Below, one piece after another: positions 1-6,408 of a DNA stretch of 9,536 bases. How positions within the stretch are numbered: the stretch's first letter is position 1; each line of letters opens with the position of its first letter. The notes under the pieces are model-generated. The model was not told the origin of the DNA. It did no database searches and saw only the letters and a list, made by a program, of their open reading frames with translations. Origin of the DNA: Alcaligenaceae bacterium UBA6179 (GTDB lineage: Bacteria; Pseudomonadota; Gammaproteobacteria; Burkholderiales; Burkholderiaceae_B); NCBI GenBank assembly GCA_002422175.1, contig DITR01000046.1, positions 560-10,095 on the forward strand. The letters run 5' to 3'. The position numbers and the translations under genes are program-made.

Positions 1-90
1 TCACGTAAGCGGCCTACTGGTCGAGTAAGCCATACCAAAAGAAAAGTGGCTGAAACACCCAGTACACAACTGAGTTTAGATTTGTTTTAA
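1..90 (+). CDS. C-terminal end of an unidentified protein (5' part outside window)
   Basis: Frame 1 is open from the window edge to a TAA at 88-90 and gives 29 residues. The stretch is rich in Lys, Arg, Ser and Thr and ends in QLSLDLF. A disordered basic tail closing on a QLxLxLF-type peptide resembles the sliding-clamp binding motif found at the ends of several DNA replication and repair proteins, so a DNA polymerase, repair or modification protein is possible. That is inference from seven residues only; the protein itself cannot be named. The stop lies 15 bp inside the end of the convergent gene that terminates at 76. A frame of 30 codons stays open by chance fairly often, so the main support is the motif and the tight convergent arrangement. 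Confidence 0.4.
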   Translation, partial: SRKRPTGRVSHTKRKVAETPSTQLSLDLF

Positions 91-678
91 AAGGGATAAG
101 TTCAGATCAAATACTGGCATTTGTGCACCCGTAAAAAAACTAGATTCGAGTTGATCTTCTGAATTAACCCTTGTTTTCTGGCTATTTGGGTTTGAGTTTG
201 AGTTTGACTCATTTAATTGTTTAACTAAATCAAGCGTTGTAGAGCGCCGCGTAAGCATCATCGCGTTAACCTCAGACTCAATGGCCAATGTTGCATGCCA
301 GCAACCGGGCATCATACATATTCCTTGCCCCGGTAAAATTTGCCAAGCTTCAATTTTATCTAAGTCAGGCTCTTTTGTGCCTTGTTTAGTAGGGCAAAGC
401 ACTTGAATCAACGGTGCAGACCCCAACGGAACGACTGCTTGCTCTGTCAACCAATGCACTTCCAAGCTAGAAATCAACATTGATCTGGGGCGATACGTTA
501 CCCACAGCACTTCGGTTTGACCGCCCTTCCCAGGTTCGAAATCATGGACGTGCCAAAAATCACTGTTTAGTGATTTGAATGCTTGCGTATCTTTCACGGC
601 ATCGATTGCCAAGGGCCATGCTTTTACCCATTTTTCTAAAGGACTTTGATTGATTGGTTTAACAGTGATTGTGGGCAT
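76..678 (-). CDS. Ureidoglycolate lyase (AllA)-like cupin protein
   Basis: This 200-residue protein resembles the ureidoglycolate lyase family, whose characterised members split ureidoglycolate into glyoxylate and urea. The recognisable core is an SSLEVHWLTEQAVVPLG segment (about 70-86, like the family's ExHPxxxQAFxPL) followed by PDLDKIEAW (104-112) and GQGICMMPGCWHATL (117-131). In AllA the last motif usually reads WHHPL; here it is WHATL, so His128 is kept and the second His is Ala. Family members are usually about 160-170 residues. The extra length is a tail after about residue 155 with an Asn/Ser run encoded by a hexanucleotide repeat. It is the last gene of the leftward operon, 65 bp after the DUF2848 gene. 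No strong Shine-Dalgarno sequence precedes the ATG. Family membership is fairly safe; the exact reaction is not. Confidence 0.72.
   Translation of the reverse strand: MPTITVKPINQSPLEKWVKAWPLAIDAVKDTQAFKSLNSDFWHVHDFEPGKGGQTEVLWVTYRPRSMLISSLEVHWLTEQAVVPLGSAPLIQVLCPTKQGTKEPDLDKIEAWQILPGQGICMMPGCWHATLAIESEVNAMMLTRRSTTLDLVKQLNESNSNSNPNSQKTRVNSEDQLESSFFTGAQMPVFDLNLSLLKQI
185..208. repeat. Four-unit hexanucleotide tandem repeat inside the lyase-like gene
   Basis: Four consecutive units read TTTGGG, TTTGAG, TTTGAG and TTTGAC on the + strand. On the coding strand they make alternating Ser-Asn codons (residues about 158-165). The units keep the reading frame, so gain or loss of a copy would lengthen or shorten the linker without a frameshift. 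Confidence 0.8.
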
Positions 679-743
679 ATAAACACGTCAACATGAAACT
701 CACTTAAGAGAACCAACATGGCTGAAAAACAACTCAAATTTGA

Positions 744-1430
744 TTATGCAACCTCGGGCAAAACTTTCATACGATAGTGATGTTGAATAGTACGACCCAA
801 AACAGGGTCAGTTAAAACCATGTAAAAGTCTTTACTAGGACGAATGCTACCCTGAGTGCCCACTGTGCCGCAGCTCATTGCAAAACCATCTTGCATGATT
901 TGTGATGAAAAATACTTCTGTAGCAATTCAGTGGGTGGAAGAAGCGCTGCTAACGTACCGTCTTGGTAAGTGACACGCTGACCATCTTCAATAATGTAAG
1001 ACTGAATTTTAAGATTATCGCAGTGATCTAAAACATCATCAAAACGCCAAGCTTGTTGACCCATGGGTTTAGGGCAAACTTGTTTAGAGTATGCAACACT
1101 AACCGTCTCAAGCCCACGATCAGTGTGGTCAGATGTCAAAGTGATGTAAGTTTGGCCATTATGTGCAAACAACAAAACTTCAATTTCACCAGAACTTTTT
1201 TCCCCGATCACTTCTACTTCTGTGTGTTGTGTAAGTAGAAGTGATGAGACGCGGTAAAATAATGGCACCTGACTAGGTCGGGGTACGCCAATTGCTGCAA
1301 GTTCTTCAATGTGGTGCTCAATCGCTTCATGATTGCGACCCGCCCAACCAGCAATGATCATGCTGTGAATCTCGGCGCTCAACAACGTTACAGAACCATT
1401 ACGTTCCAACACTTCAAAATTAAATTGCAT
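744..1430 (-). CDS. DUF2848 family protein
   Basis: This 228-residue soluble protein matches the DUF2848 family (PF11010) from memory of its conserved blocks: GWAGR (28-32), the helix HHIEELAAIGVPRPS (39-53), FYRVSSLLLT (58-67), GEKSSGEIE (76-84), SDHTDRGLE (100-108), SKQVCPKP (115-122), MSCGT (185-189) and DFYMVLTDP (201-209). The acidic and His residues of the SGEIE and SDHTDR blocks are the natural candidates for a metal or substrate site, but the family has no established reaction that I know of. It has no signal peptide or membrane segment, so it is cytoplasmic. It lies 36 bp downstream of the large TRAP permease gene, with a short GAG element before its ATG. The neighbourhood suggests it helps process the transported compound. 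Length is normal for the family. Confidence 0.85.
   Translation of the reverse strand: MQFNFEVLERNGSVTLLSAEIHSMIIAGWAGRNHEAIEHHIEELAAIGVPRPSQVPLFYRVSSLLLTQHTEVEVIGEKSSGEIEVLLFAHNGQTYITLTSDHTDRGLETVSVAYSKQVCPKPMGQQAWRFDDVLDHCDNLKIQSYIIEDGQRVTYQDGTLAALLPPTELLQKYFSSQIMQDGFAMSCGTVGTQGSIRPSKDFYMVLTDPVLGRTIQHHYRMKVLPEVA
1207..1245. repeat. Perfect 13-bp inverted repeat inside the DUF2848 gene
   Basis: The arms ATCACTTCTACTT (1207-1219) and AAGTAGAAGTGAT (1233-1245) are exact reverse complements separated by 13 bases. The repeat falls in the codons for residues about 62-75, so the mRNA could form a strong internal hairpin. No T-run follows it on either strand, which argues against an ordinary terminator. 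Confidence 0.85.
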
Positions 1431-1466
1431 AAGTATCTCGCGCTTAAACGCTAAGCCTCTCTATCA

Positions 1467-2753
1467 TTAATCAGAAAAAAAGTGGGGAAGCCAAAGAGCT
1501 AGGTCAGGAAAAATAATCAGTAAGACAAGCAATACAAACATCGCCAAAACAAAGGGTAACGCGCCAATAATGACAGGCGTCATTGACCCCTCACTACGTA
1601 AACTTTGAACAACAAAAAGGTTTAAACCAACAGGTGGTGTGATCAAAGCCGCTTCAACTAAAACAATAATTAAAATACCCAGCCAAATCGGGTCAAAGCC
1701 CAGCGCAATCATGACTGGGGCCACAATGGGTATGGTTGTGATCATCATAGATAATGTTTCCATGAAGCAACCCAGAACGATATAAAAAGCAATTAATGCA
1801 ACCAACATCCAACCTGGTGAAATGCCCAAATTTTTAATGCCGTCAGTTAGCGCTGAAGTTAGGCCTGTTGCAGACATAACAAAATTTAGAAAACCTGCAC
1901 CTAGAACAATCAGCATGATCATGGCAGAGGCGCGCATCGCATTTTCAATAGACTCGCGCATCATGCGCCATGAGAGTCGTTTATATAAAAATGCAAGAAT
2001 GATGGCTCCTGTGACGCCCAAGGCGGCAGCCTCAGTTGGCGTTGCGACACCCGCATATATTGACCCGACTACCAGTAAAAAAATACCAACGGGGGGCACA
2101 AGATGCACGAGCGATTCAAAACGATGACGCCATGAAGCGTATATACGTTTGCCACCCCAAGCAGGTCGAGCGATGCAAGCACCTGCAATCAAAGCCATAA
2201 ACAACAATGCAAGCAGTAAGCCAGGCAAAATACCTGCCAAATACAGCTTCGGTACTGAAGTATTTGATAAAACAGCGTAAATAACTAAATTAATAGATGG
2301 GGGAATCAATATACCTAACGTTCCACCCGCTGCAATACTGCCTAAAAATAACGGCTCGTTGTAGCCATTTCGTTTAATTTGTGGCAAAGCTACGGTACCA
2401 ACCGTAGCAGCTGTTGCAACGCTTGAACCAGAGGTAGCCGCAAAAAGCGCAGACGCACCAATATTTGCATGCATCAAACCACCCGGCAACCAAGATAACC
2501 ATAAGCTTAAAGCCGAATACATTTTTTCGGCGAAACCGGCACGCAACAACAGCTCGCCAAGCAAAATAAAAAGTGGAATCGCAACCAACAAGAACTCAGT
2601 GTTTGAGCTCCACGCTAACTCACCGATTGCTTTACTCAATGGCAACATTGAAAATGCAGAATCAAGTATCAAGCCCAACACACCCAGTGCTGCACCAACG
2701 GGTATGCTGATACCAATTAACAAAATCAGTAATGTAAGCGCTGTGCTGATCAT
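1467..2753 (-). CDS. dctM: TRAP transporter large permease (DctM family)
   Basis: This 428-residue protein is the ion-coupled membrane subunit of a tripartite ATP-independent periplasmic transporter. Length and hydrophobicity profile (about a dozen membrane segments) are normal for DctM. Typical blocks are present in order: IPLFILLGELLLRAGFA (59-75), PGGLMHANIGASALFAA (90-106) running into SGSSVATAATVGTVALPQ, GGTLGILIPPSINLVIY (143-159), TPTEAAALGV (238-247), MMITTIPIVAPV (336-347) and ITPPVGLNLFVVQ (371-383). The proline-rich IPP and TPP blocks are the conserved transport-domain motifs. Its ATG overlaps the stop codon of the small permease gene in an ATGA, with GAGGAG upstream inside that gene, so the two are translationally coupled. 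The substrate cannot be read from this subunit. Confidence 0.97.
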   Translation of the reverse strand: MISTALTLLILLIGISIPVGAALGVLGLILDSAFSMLPLSKAIGELAWSSNTEFLLVAIPLFILLGELLLRAGFAEKMYSALSLWLSWLPGGLMHANIGASALFAATSGSSVATAATVGTVALPQIKRNGYNEPLFLGSIAAGGTLGILIPPSINLVIYAVLSNTSVPKLYLAGILPGLLLALLFMALIAGACIARPAWGGKRIYASWRHRFESLVHLVPPVGIFLLVVGSIYAGVATPTEAAALGVTGAIILAFLYKRLSWRMMRESIENAMRASAMIMLIVLGAGFLNFVMSATGLTSALTDGIKNLGISPGWMLVALIAFYIVLGCFMETLSMMITTIPIVAPVMIALGFDPIWLGILIIVLVEAALITPPVGLNLFVVQSLRSEGSMTPVIIGALPFVLAMFVLLVLLIIFPDLALWLPHFFSD

Positions 2754-3355
2754 GGTTGACGATGCTCCTCAACGCGGCGCTTCCCAATTAGAGCCTCTTC
2801 GCGTGCCTCATCAGCAGCAAATTTTATGCCTGCTATGTCTCGAACGGTCTCTAAATCACCTTTCACGAATGCAATGCTTGAGCGAAGTAACATCAAAATT
2901 AATACGGCCGACATCCACAAAAGGCCAACCAACCACAACCCCTGAGGTATCCATAATGGCGTGGCTAATGAAGAATTCGCTGTTGCGTTTTGCAACCAGG
3001 AGGTTGCTAGCACTTCATAAGCATATCGTGTCATGACACCTAAAAAAGTAGCTAAGGCCACAAGTGATAACCAATCAATGAATGCAGCAACACGAACAGA
3101 AAAATACTGGTAGAGAATATCGACTCGAACATTTGCACGTTCTAAAACCACAAAAGCAAAAGCCCAGGACGTACTAATTGCAAAGGCATATCCTGACAAC
3201 TCATCAGCGCCACCAAGCGACCAGTTAAAGAGTTTGCGCATGATCACATCAAACGAAATTAGGGCTACGCTGGCCAGTGTCAAAGCACCTGCAACCCACA
3301 CCCCAATTCGGGAGAGTTGATGTGCACGTTTTAACCCATAACACTGACCAGACAT
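2750..3355 (-). CDS. dctQ: TRAP transporter small permease (DctQ family)
   Basis: This 201-residue protein is the small integral-membrane subunit that pairs with the large permease. Four hydrophobic helices are visible at about 17-36, 55-72, 92-110 and 137-158. Family signatures include the DVIMRKLFNWSLGGADEL segment after helix 1 (36-53), the RANVRVDIL segment after helix 2 (73-81) and TPLWIPQ ahead of helix 4 (132-138). A charged cytoplasmic tail of about 40 residues follows helix 4 (rich in Glu, Arg and Lys), slightly long for the family. The start lies 27 bp after the binding-protein stop codon, with AAAAGAG as a moderate ribosome binding site. Its final codons carry the GAGGAG that serves the overlapping large permease gene. 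Confidence 0.95.
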   Translation of the reverse strand: MSGQCYGLKRAHQLSRIGVWVAGALTLASVALISFDVIMRKLFNWSLGGADELSGYAFAISTSWAFAFVVLERANVRVDILYQYFSVRVAAFIDWLSLVALATFLGVMTRYAYEVLATSWLQNATANSSLATPLWIPQGLWLVGLLWMSAVLILMLLRSSIAFVKGDLETVRDIAGIKFAADEAREEALIGKRRVEEHRQP

Positions 3356-3382
3356 AAGATGACTCTTTTATAAGTTTCAAAT

Positions 3383-4429
3383 TTACTTTTGAGCTGTCAA
3401 ACCCACAACCTTGCCAATTGTGGCGTTAAAGTCAGTGACACATTGCTCAGAACAACGCTCAGCCCATTTACGCAAAATCACATCCTGCGTCAGTTTTTTA
3501 AGCAAAGCTTGATCTTGCGCTGAAGGTGTCACCAATACCATTTTGCCTTTTACGGGAAACGGACATTCTGGTGAACCCGTATTGCACTGGTAGCCCAAAG
3601 TGGTTTGTGCATCAGCCTCATTCCACATTTTGTTCATCAGCTCGCTAATGTTTGTTTGTAAAAACGTCTGAACTCTAGGATTAAGTTTATTCCAAGCTTG
3701 CTGATTCACAGCATGAATCTGTTGGTTCCAATTAATAGGTAGAGCTAGCAAATGAGTTGATACTTCATACCATTTTGCTGAATAACCAGACAATGAACCC
3801 GTAATGGCACAATTCACCACGCCGTTTTGTAAAGCGGGTACAACTTCGCCAAATGCAAGCGTCACACTTGTGCCACCGAGCGCTTCAATAAACTCAGCCT
3901 GCGTACGGCTGCTCGTTCTAACTTTTTTATCTTTAATGTCAGTCAGACTATTAATTGGCGCATTACAAAATAAAACCTGTGCTGGATAAGGCGACAAGCC
4001 CAAAATTTTGACGTTATTTGTGCCACCATAAAACTTTGCGTAAATCGGCTCAAAGGCGTTGGTTACAGCGCGCGCTGTTTGAACATTAGGCGCTAAACCT
4101 GGCAAATCAATCGCTTCATTAATCGCATTGTCACCCGCGAAGTACGACAATGTAGCTGTACCAAACTCAATGACACCCTGGCTGACTAAACGTAAAATCT
4201 CAGGGCCTTTCAAACCCATTTGATTGAACCCTTTAATTTCAGCCGTTACTTGACCATTCGATTTTTCAGGAATGGTTTTAGTCCAAAAGGGCTCTTCAAA
4301 ATCTTTATAGGCAGTCAAGTTACTCAAACCACCAACAACATTTAATTGTGTCTTAGGTAATTCTTGCGCATAGACCCCGCTTGTTGCAAGCGTAGCAGCA
4401 CTTATAGCTATCAAAATTAGCTTTTTCAT
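3383..4429 (-). CDS. dctP: TRAP transporter periplasmic solute-binding protein (DctP family)
   Basis: This 348-residue protein is the extracytoplasmic receptor of the transporter. It starts with a clear Sec signal peptide (MKK, then a hydrophobic run, then GVYA with cleavage expected before Gln22). The DctP core contains KGPEILRLVSQGVIEFGT (74-91) and the segment KKVRTSS (168-174), whose Arg171 fits the conserved arginine that clamps a substrate carboxylate in this family. It is followed by FGEVVPALQNGVVNC (193-207). Six cysteines remain in the mature part; C282/C289 and the pair C326/C330 (CSEQC) near the C-terminus could form disulfides in the periplasm. The retained Arg supports an organic acid substrate. 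A strong AAGGAAAGG ribosome binding site precedes the ATG, fitting the usual need for excess binding protein. Confidence 0.95.
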   Translation of the reverse strand: MKKLILIAISAATLATSGVYAQELPKTQLNVVGGLSNLTAYKDFEEPFWTKTIPEKSNGQVTAEIKGFNQMGLKGPEILRLVSQGVIEFGTATLSYFAGDNAINEAIDLPGLAPNVQTARAVTNAFEPIYAKFYGGTNNVKILGLSPYPAQVLFCNAPINSLTDIKDKKVRTSSRTQAEFIEALGGTSVTLAFGEVVPALQNGVVNCAITGSLSGYSAKWYEVSTHLLALPINWNQQIHAVNQQAWNKLNPRVQTFLQTNISELMNKMWNEADAQTTLGYQCNTGSPECPFPVKGKMVLVTPSAQDQALLKKLTQDVILRKWAERCSEQCVTDFNATIGKVVGLTAQK

Positions 4430-4446
4430 GTCAGCCTTTCCTTATA

Positions 4447-4479
4447 AACGGGATTAGAGTTATGTGCAGACTTCCCGTT
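4447..4479. promoter_or_regulatory. Intercistronic inverted repeat ahead of the binding-protein gene
   Basis: The 7-bp arms AACGGGA (4447-4453) and TCCCGTT (4473-4479) are exact complements with a 19-base loop. On the leftward transcript the stem sits between the DUF1445 stop codon and the AAGGAAAGG ribosome binding site of the dctP-like gene. It could be an RNA stability element or an operator; no T-run follows, so it is not a good terminator. The arm length alone is not far above chance. Confidence 0.35.
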
Positions 4480-4501
4480 AATCGCCAGCACCCCAAAAAA
4501 A

Positions 4502-5287
4502 TTAGAAAATAGCAAGTTCAGAATTTCGTCGATCAGTCACTAACATACACCCTGGCGCATGTGTCAAACAGAAATCTGGGCGCGTCGCCATCAATACGGA
4601 CTGTGGTGTCACACCACAAGCCCAAAAAACAGGTATTTCATTGGGTTTAATGTCTACCGACTGACCATAATCAGGGTTTTGTAAATCAGTTATGCCAATA
4701 AGAGCTGGGTCGCCGATGTGCACAGGCGCACCATGAACAGAGGGAAATCGACTTGTTATTTGAATGGCCCGTATTGCATCTGCAGGTAAAAAGGGCCTCA
4801 TACTTACAACTAGCTTGCCATGAAATGGGCCTGCAGCTTGTGTATCAATATTGGTGCGAAACATCGGTACATTTCGACCTTGAGTGATGTGTCGTACGTC
4901 AATGTTTTGATCAGTTAATGCCTCTTCAAATGAAAACGAACACCCTAATGCAAAACTCACTAAATCATCTCGCCAAAGATGTGACACATCTTGACACTCT
5001 TGAACCATCTCTCCCTTTTCCCAAACACGATAACGGGGAACATCCGTAGCAATATCTAAATTTTCACCTAACAACTCAAAAGTTCTTGAGCCTGGTGAAC
5101 TCACGCCTAGTAACGGACAGGGTTTGGGGTTGCGCTGACAAAAAAGTAGGAAGTCACTTGCGAGTGCTTGAGGCAATACGACTAAATTTGTCTGCACATA
5201 GCCAGGGGCTAGGCCTGACGTTGGACCATCAAGTTCACCGCTGCGAGCTCGTAATCTGGTTTGTAGAGACGTATGCATTGTTTCCAT
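4502..5287 (-). CDS. DUF1445 putative hydro-lyase / D-glutamate cyclase-like protein
   Basis: The 261-residue protein matches the DUF1445 family (PF07286; YcsI and the bacterial counterpart of the DGLUCY domain). Conserved blocks seen: GPTSGLAPGYVQTNL (21-35), CQRNPKPCPLLG (50-61), TDVPRYRVW (81-89), LGCSFSFEEAL (114-124), GRNVPMFRTN (137-146), SRFPSVHGAPVHIGDP (179-194), PVFWACGVTPQ (219-229) and THAPGCMLVTD (242-252). Length is normal for the family and all blocks are intact, so the enzyme is probably active. The mammalian homologue interconverts D-glutamate and 5-oxo-D-proline; bacterial members are mostly annotated only as hydro-lyases, so the substrate here is open. I chose the ATG at 5287, preceded by TAGG; a TTG at 5290 and an ATG at 5278 are in-frame alternatives. 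It lies 72 bp upstream of the dctP-like gene and probably opens the operon. Confidence 0.9.
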   Translation of the reverse strand: METMHTSLQTRLRARSGELDGPTSGLAPGYVQTNLVVLPQALASDFLLFCQRNPKPCPLLGVSSPGSRTFELLGENLDIATDVPRYRVWEKGEMVQECQDVSHLWRDDLVSFALGCSFSFEEALTDQNIDVRHITQGRNVPMFRTNIDTQAAGPFHGKLVVSMRPFLPADAIRAIQITSRFPSVHGAPVHIGDPALIGITDLQNPDYGQSVDIKPNEIPVFWACGVTPQSVLMATRPDFCLTHAPGCMLVTDRRNSELAIF

Positions 5288-5377
5288 CAAGCCTATTCAA
5301 CAGTTCATTCATTCTGCTGTAGGTTACAAACGCCTGTCCAATCGTGGTTTTAAATGACCACTGATTAGAATAATTTA

Positions 5378-6268
5378 TCAGAGATGTGCATGTGCGACTT
5401 CTTGCGCCATATTTGCAAGCGTTTTTGCGATATGCTCATCAGCGCCTCGCGCCCAAGATGCTGTAAAAACCAAAGGCGGTAAGGGATCAGCGTAAACACG
5501 CAAAAGTTTTAACTGCCCGCTATCAAGTTCACGTTTGAGAAACACGGGGGTGATAACCGCGACACCAATCGCATCAATTGTCATACGAACTGCGACAGAC
5601 ATCGAACCGCACCCATAAAGGCGTGGAGAAACCACATCAGCATGTAAAAACAAATCACGTAAAAATTGGTACGGCTGGCTGGTAGATGGGTAAGTAATAA
5701 TGGGGTGTTCTGCGAGATCTTGAAGTGTTAATACCCCTTGCGGTAAATTCAGCCTAGGACTACTCAGCCAAGCTTGTTCATATTCACATAACCTTAAGTT
5801 TTCGACACCCGCGTACTGAATGGGCCCCATTAAAAATGCAAGATTTAAATGATGCGATATCACTTGTTCGCGCAAAATAGGGCTTGTATCGACATTGAGC
5901 TCAATTGAAACGGCCGGGTGCTGAGCGTGCACGCGTTCCATAAATTTGGGTAACCACGTATGAACAATCGTTTCAGAAACCCCAATTCGAATACGACCCT
6001 CTAAAGATCGTGAGGTTTGCGCTGCTTGCAGCATACCTTGGCGAATATCTAAAATTCTCTCTGCATATTCTAGTAACTCAACCCCTTTACTCGTTAGGGA
6101 AACATTTCTTCGATCGCGCTCAAAAAGCTTAACACCCAAACTTTCTTCAAGCGAAGCAATTCGCTGCGAAATCGACGGTTGTGTTGTATTGAGCTTTTCA
6201 GCCGCAGCGCGAAAACTTCGCAAGGTGGCGACCCAGACGAACGTTTCAAGGTTTTTAATATCAATCAT
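5378..6268 (-). CDS. LysR-type transcriptional regulator
   Basis: This 296-residue protein has the standard LysR layout and length. A winged helix-turn-helix covers about residues 3-62, with the hallmark segments SFRAAAEKLNTTQPSISQRI (18-37) and LEESLGVKLFERDRRNVSLT (40-59). A linker helix runs to about 88 and a two-lobed effector-binding domain fills about 92-296. It would bind DNA as a dimer or tetramer and respond to a small molecule, likely a substrate or product of a neighbouring enzyme (inference). It is divergent from the monooxygenase gene, the usual arrangement for a LysR protein and its target, and also lies 90 bp upstream of the DUF1445/TRAP operon in the same direction. The ATG at 6268 is preceded by AGG at suitable spacing. 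Confidence 0.96.
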   Translation of the reverse strand: MIDIKNLETFVWVATLRSFRAAAEKLNTTQPSISQRIASLEESLGVKLFERDRRNVSLTSKGVELLEYAERILDIRQGMLQAAQTSRSLEGRIRIGVSETIVHTWLPKFMERVHAQHPAVSIELNVDTSPILREQVISHHLNLAFLMGPIQYAGVENLRLCEYEQAWLSSPRLNLPQGVLTLQDLAEHPIITYPSTSQPYQFLRDLFLHADVVSPRLYGCGSMSVAVRMTIDAIGVAVITPVFLKRELDSGQLKLLRVYADPLPPLVFTASWARGADEHIAKTLANMAQEVAHAHL

Positions 6269-6310
6269 ATTTGAAGCCTATCAGCCATTGTGTCTTGTAA
6301 CAACTTCAAC

Positions 6311-6337
6311 ATCATAAGGGTTGTCCCGAGCTGTCAA
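6311..6337 (-). promoter_or_regulatory. Candidate promoter of the LysR gene
   Basis: On the minus strand an exact TTGACA (6337-6332) is followed after 15 bases by TATGAT (6316-6311), one mismatch from the consensus -10. The spacing is short of the optimal 17. The start codon lies about 43 bp downstream. Assigned by consensus matching only. Confidence 0.45.
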
Positions 6338-6358
6338 TACGTTAACCATCATGATAAT
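6331..6358 (+). promoter_or_regulatory. Candidate promoter of the monooxygenase gene
   Basis: CTGTCA (6331-6336, four of six to the -35 consensus) is followed after 16 bases by GATAAT (6353-6358, five of six to the -10 consensus). The expected 5' leader would be about 45 bases and ends in AAGGGA (6398-6403), five bases before the ATG. The -35 box shares five bases with the -35 box of the opposite LysR promoter. Confidence 0.45.
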
Positions 6359-6408
6359 TTGAAATGACTCGCGCCTAAACCCAGTTAGAAATATCTAAAG
6401 GGAACATC

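Noticed and set aside
11..31. Imperfect GGCCTACT / AGTAAGCC hairpin considered as a terminator for the leftward operon
   Set aside because: It contains a mismatch, lacks a T-run in the leftward direction and sits in the probable coding sequence of the convergent gene.
718..777. Short rightward frame of 19 codons (MAEKQLKFDY...) starting between the two last operon genes
   Set aside because: Too short, overlaps the DUF2848 gene on the other strand, and has no clear ribosome binding site.
2599..3036. Rightward open frame of 145 codons across the junction of the two permease genes
   Set aside because: It lies wholly opposite two clearly recognisable transporter genes and its translation shows no domain; it is an antisense shadow.
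4495..4503. T-run on the leftward transcript at the end of the DUF1445 gene, considered as a terminator
   Set aside because: No GC-rich stem precedes it on the transcript, and the transporter genes follow in the same direction.
4976..4992. Odd palindrome AAGATGTG-A-CACATCTT inside the DUF1445 gene
   Set aside because: Eight-bp arms with a one-base centre are expected about once in a window this size; no further support for an operator.
5344..5361. GTGGT / ACCAC hairpin with an 8-base loop after the LysR stop codon, considered as a terminator
   Set aside because: Only a 5-bp stem and no following T-run; no convincing promoter for the downstream gene was seen in this gap either.
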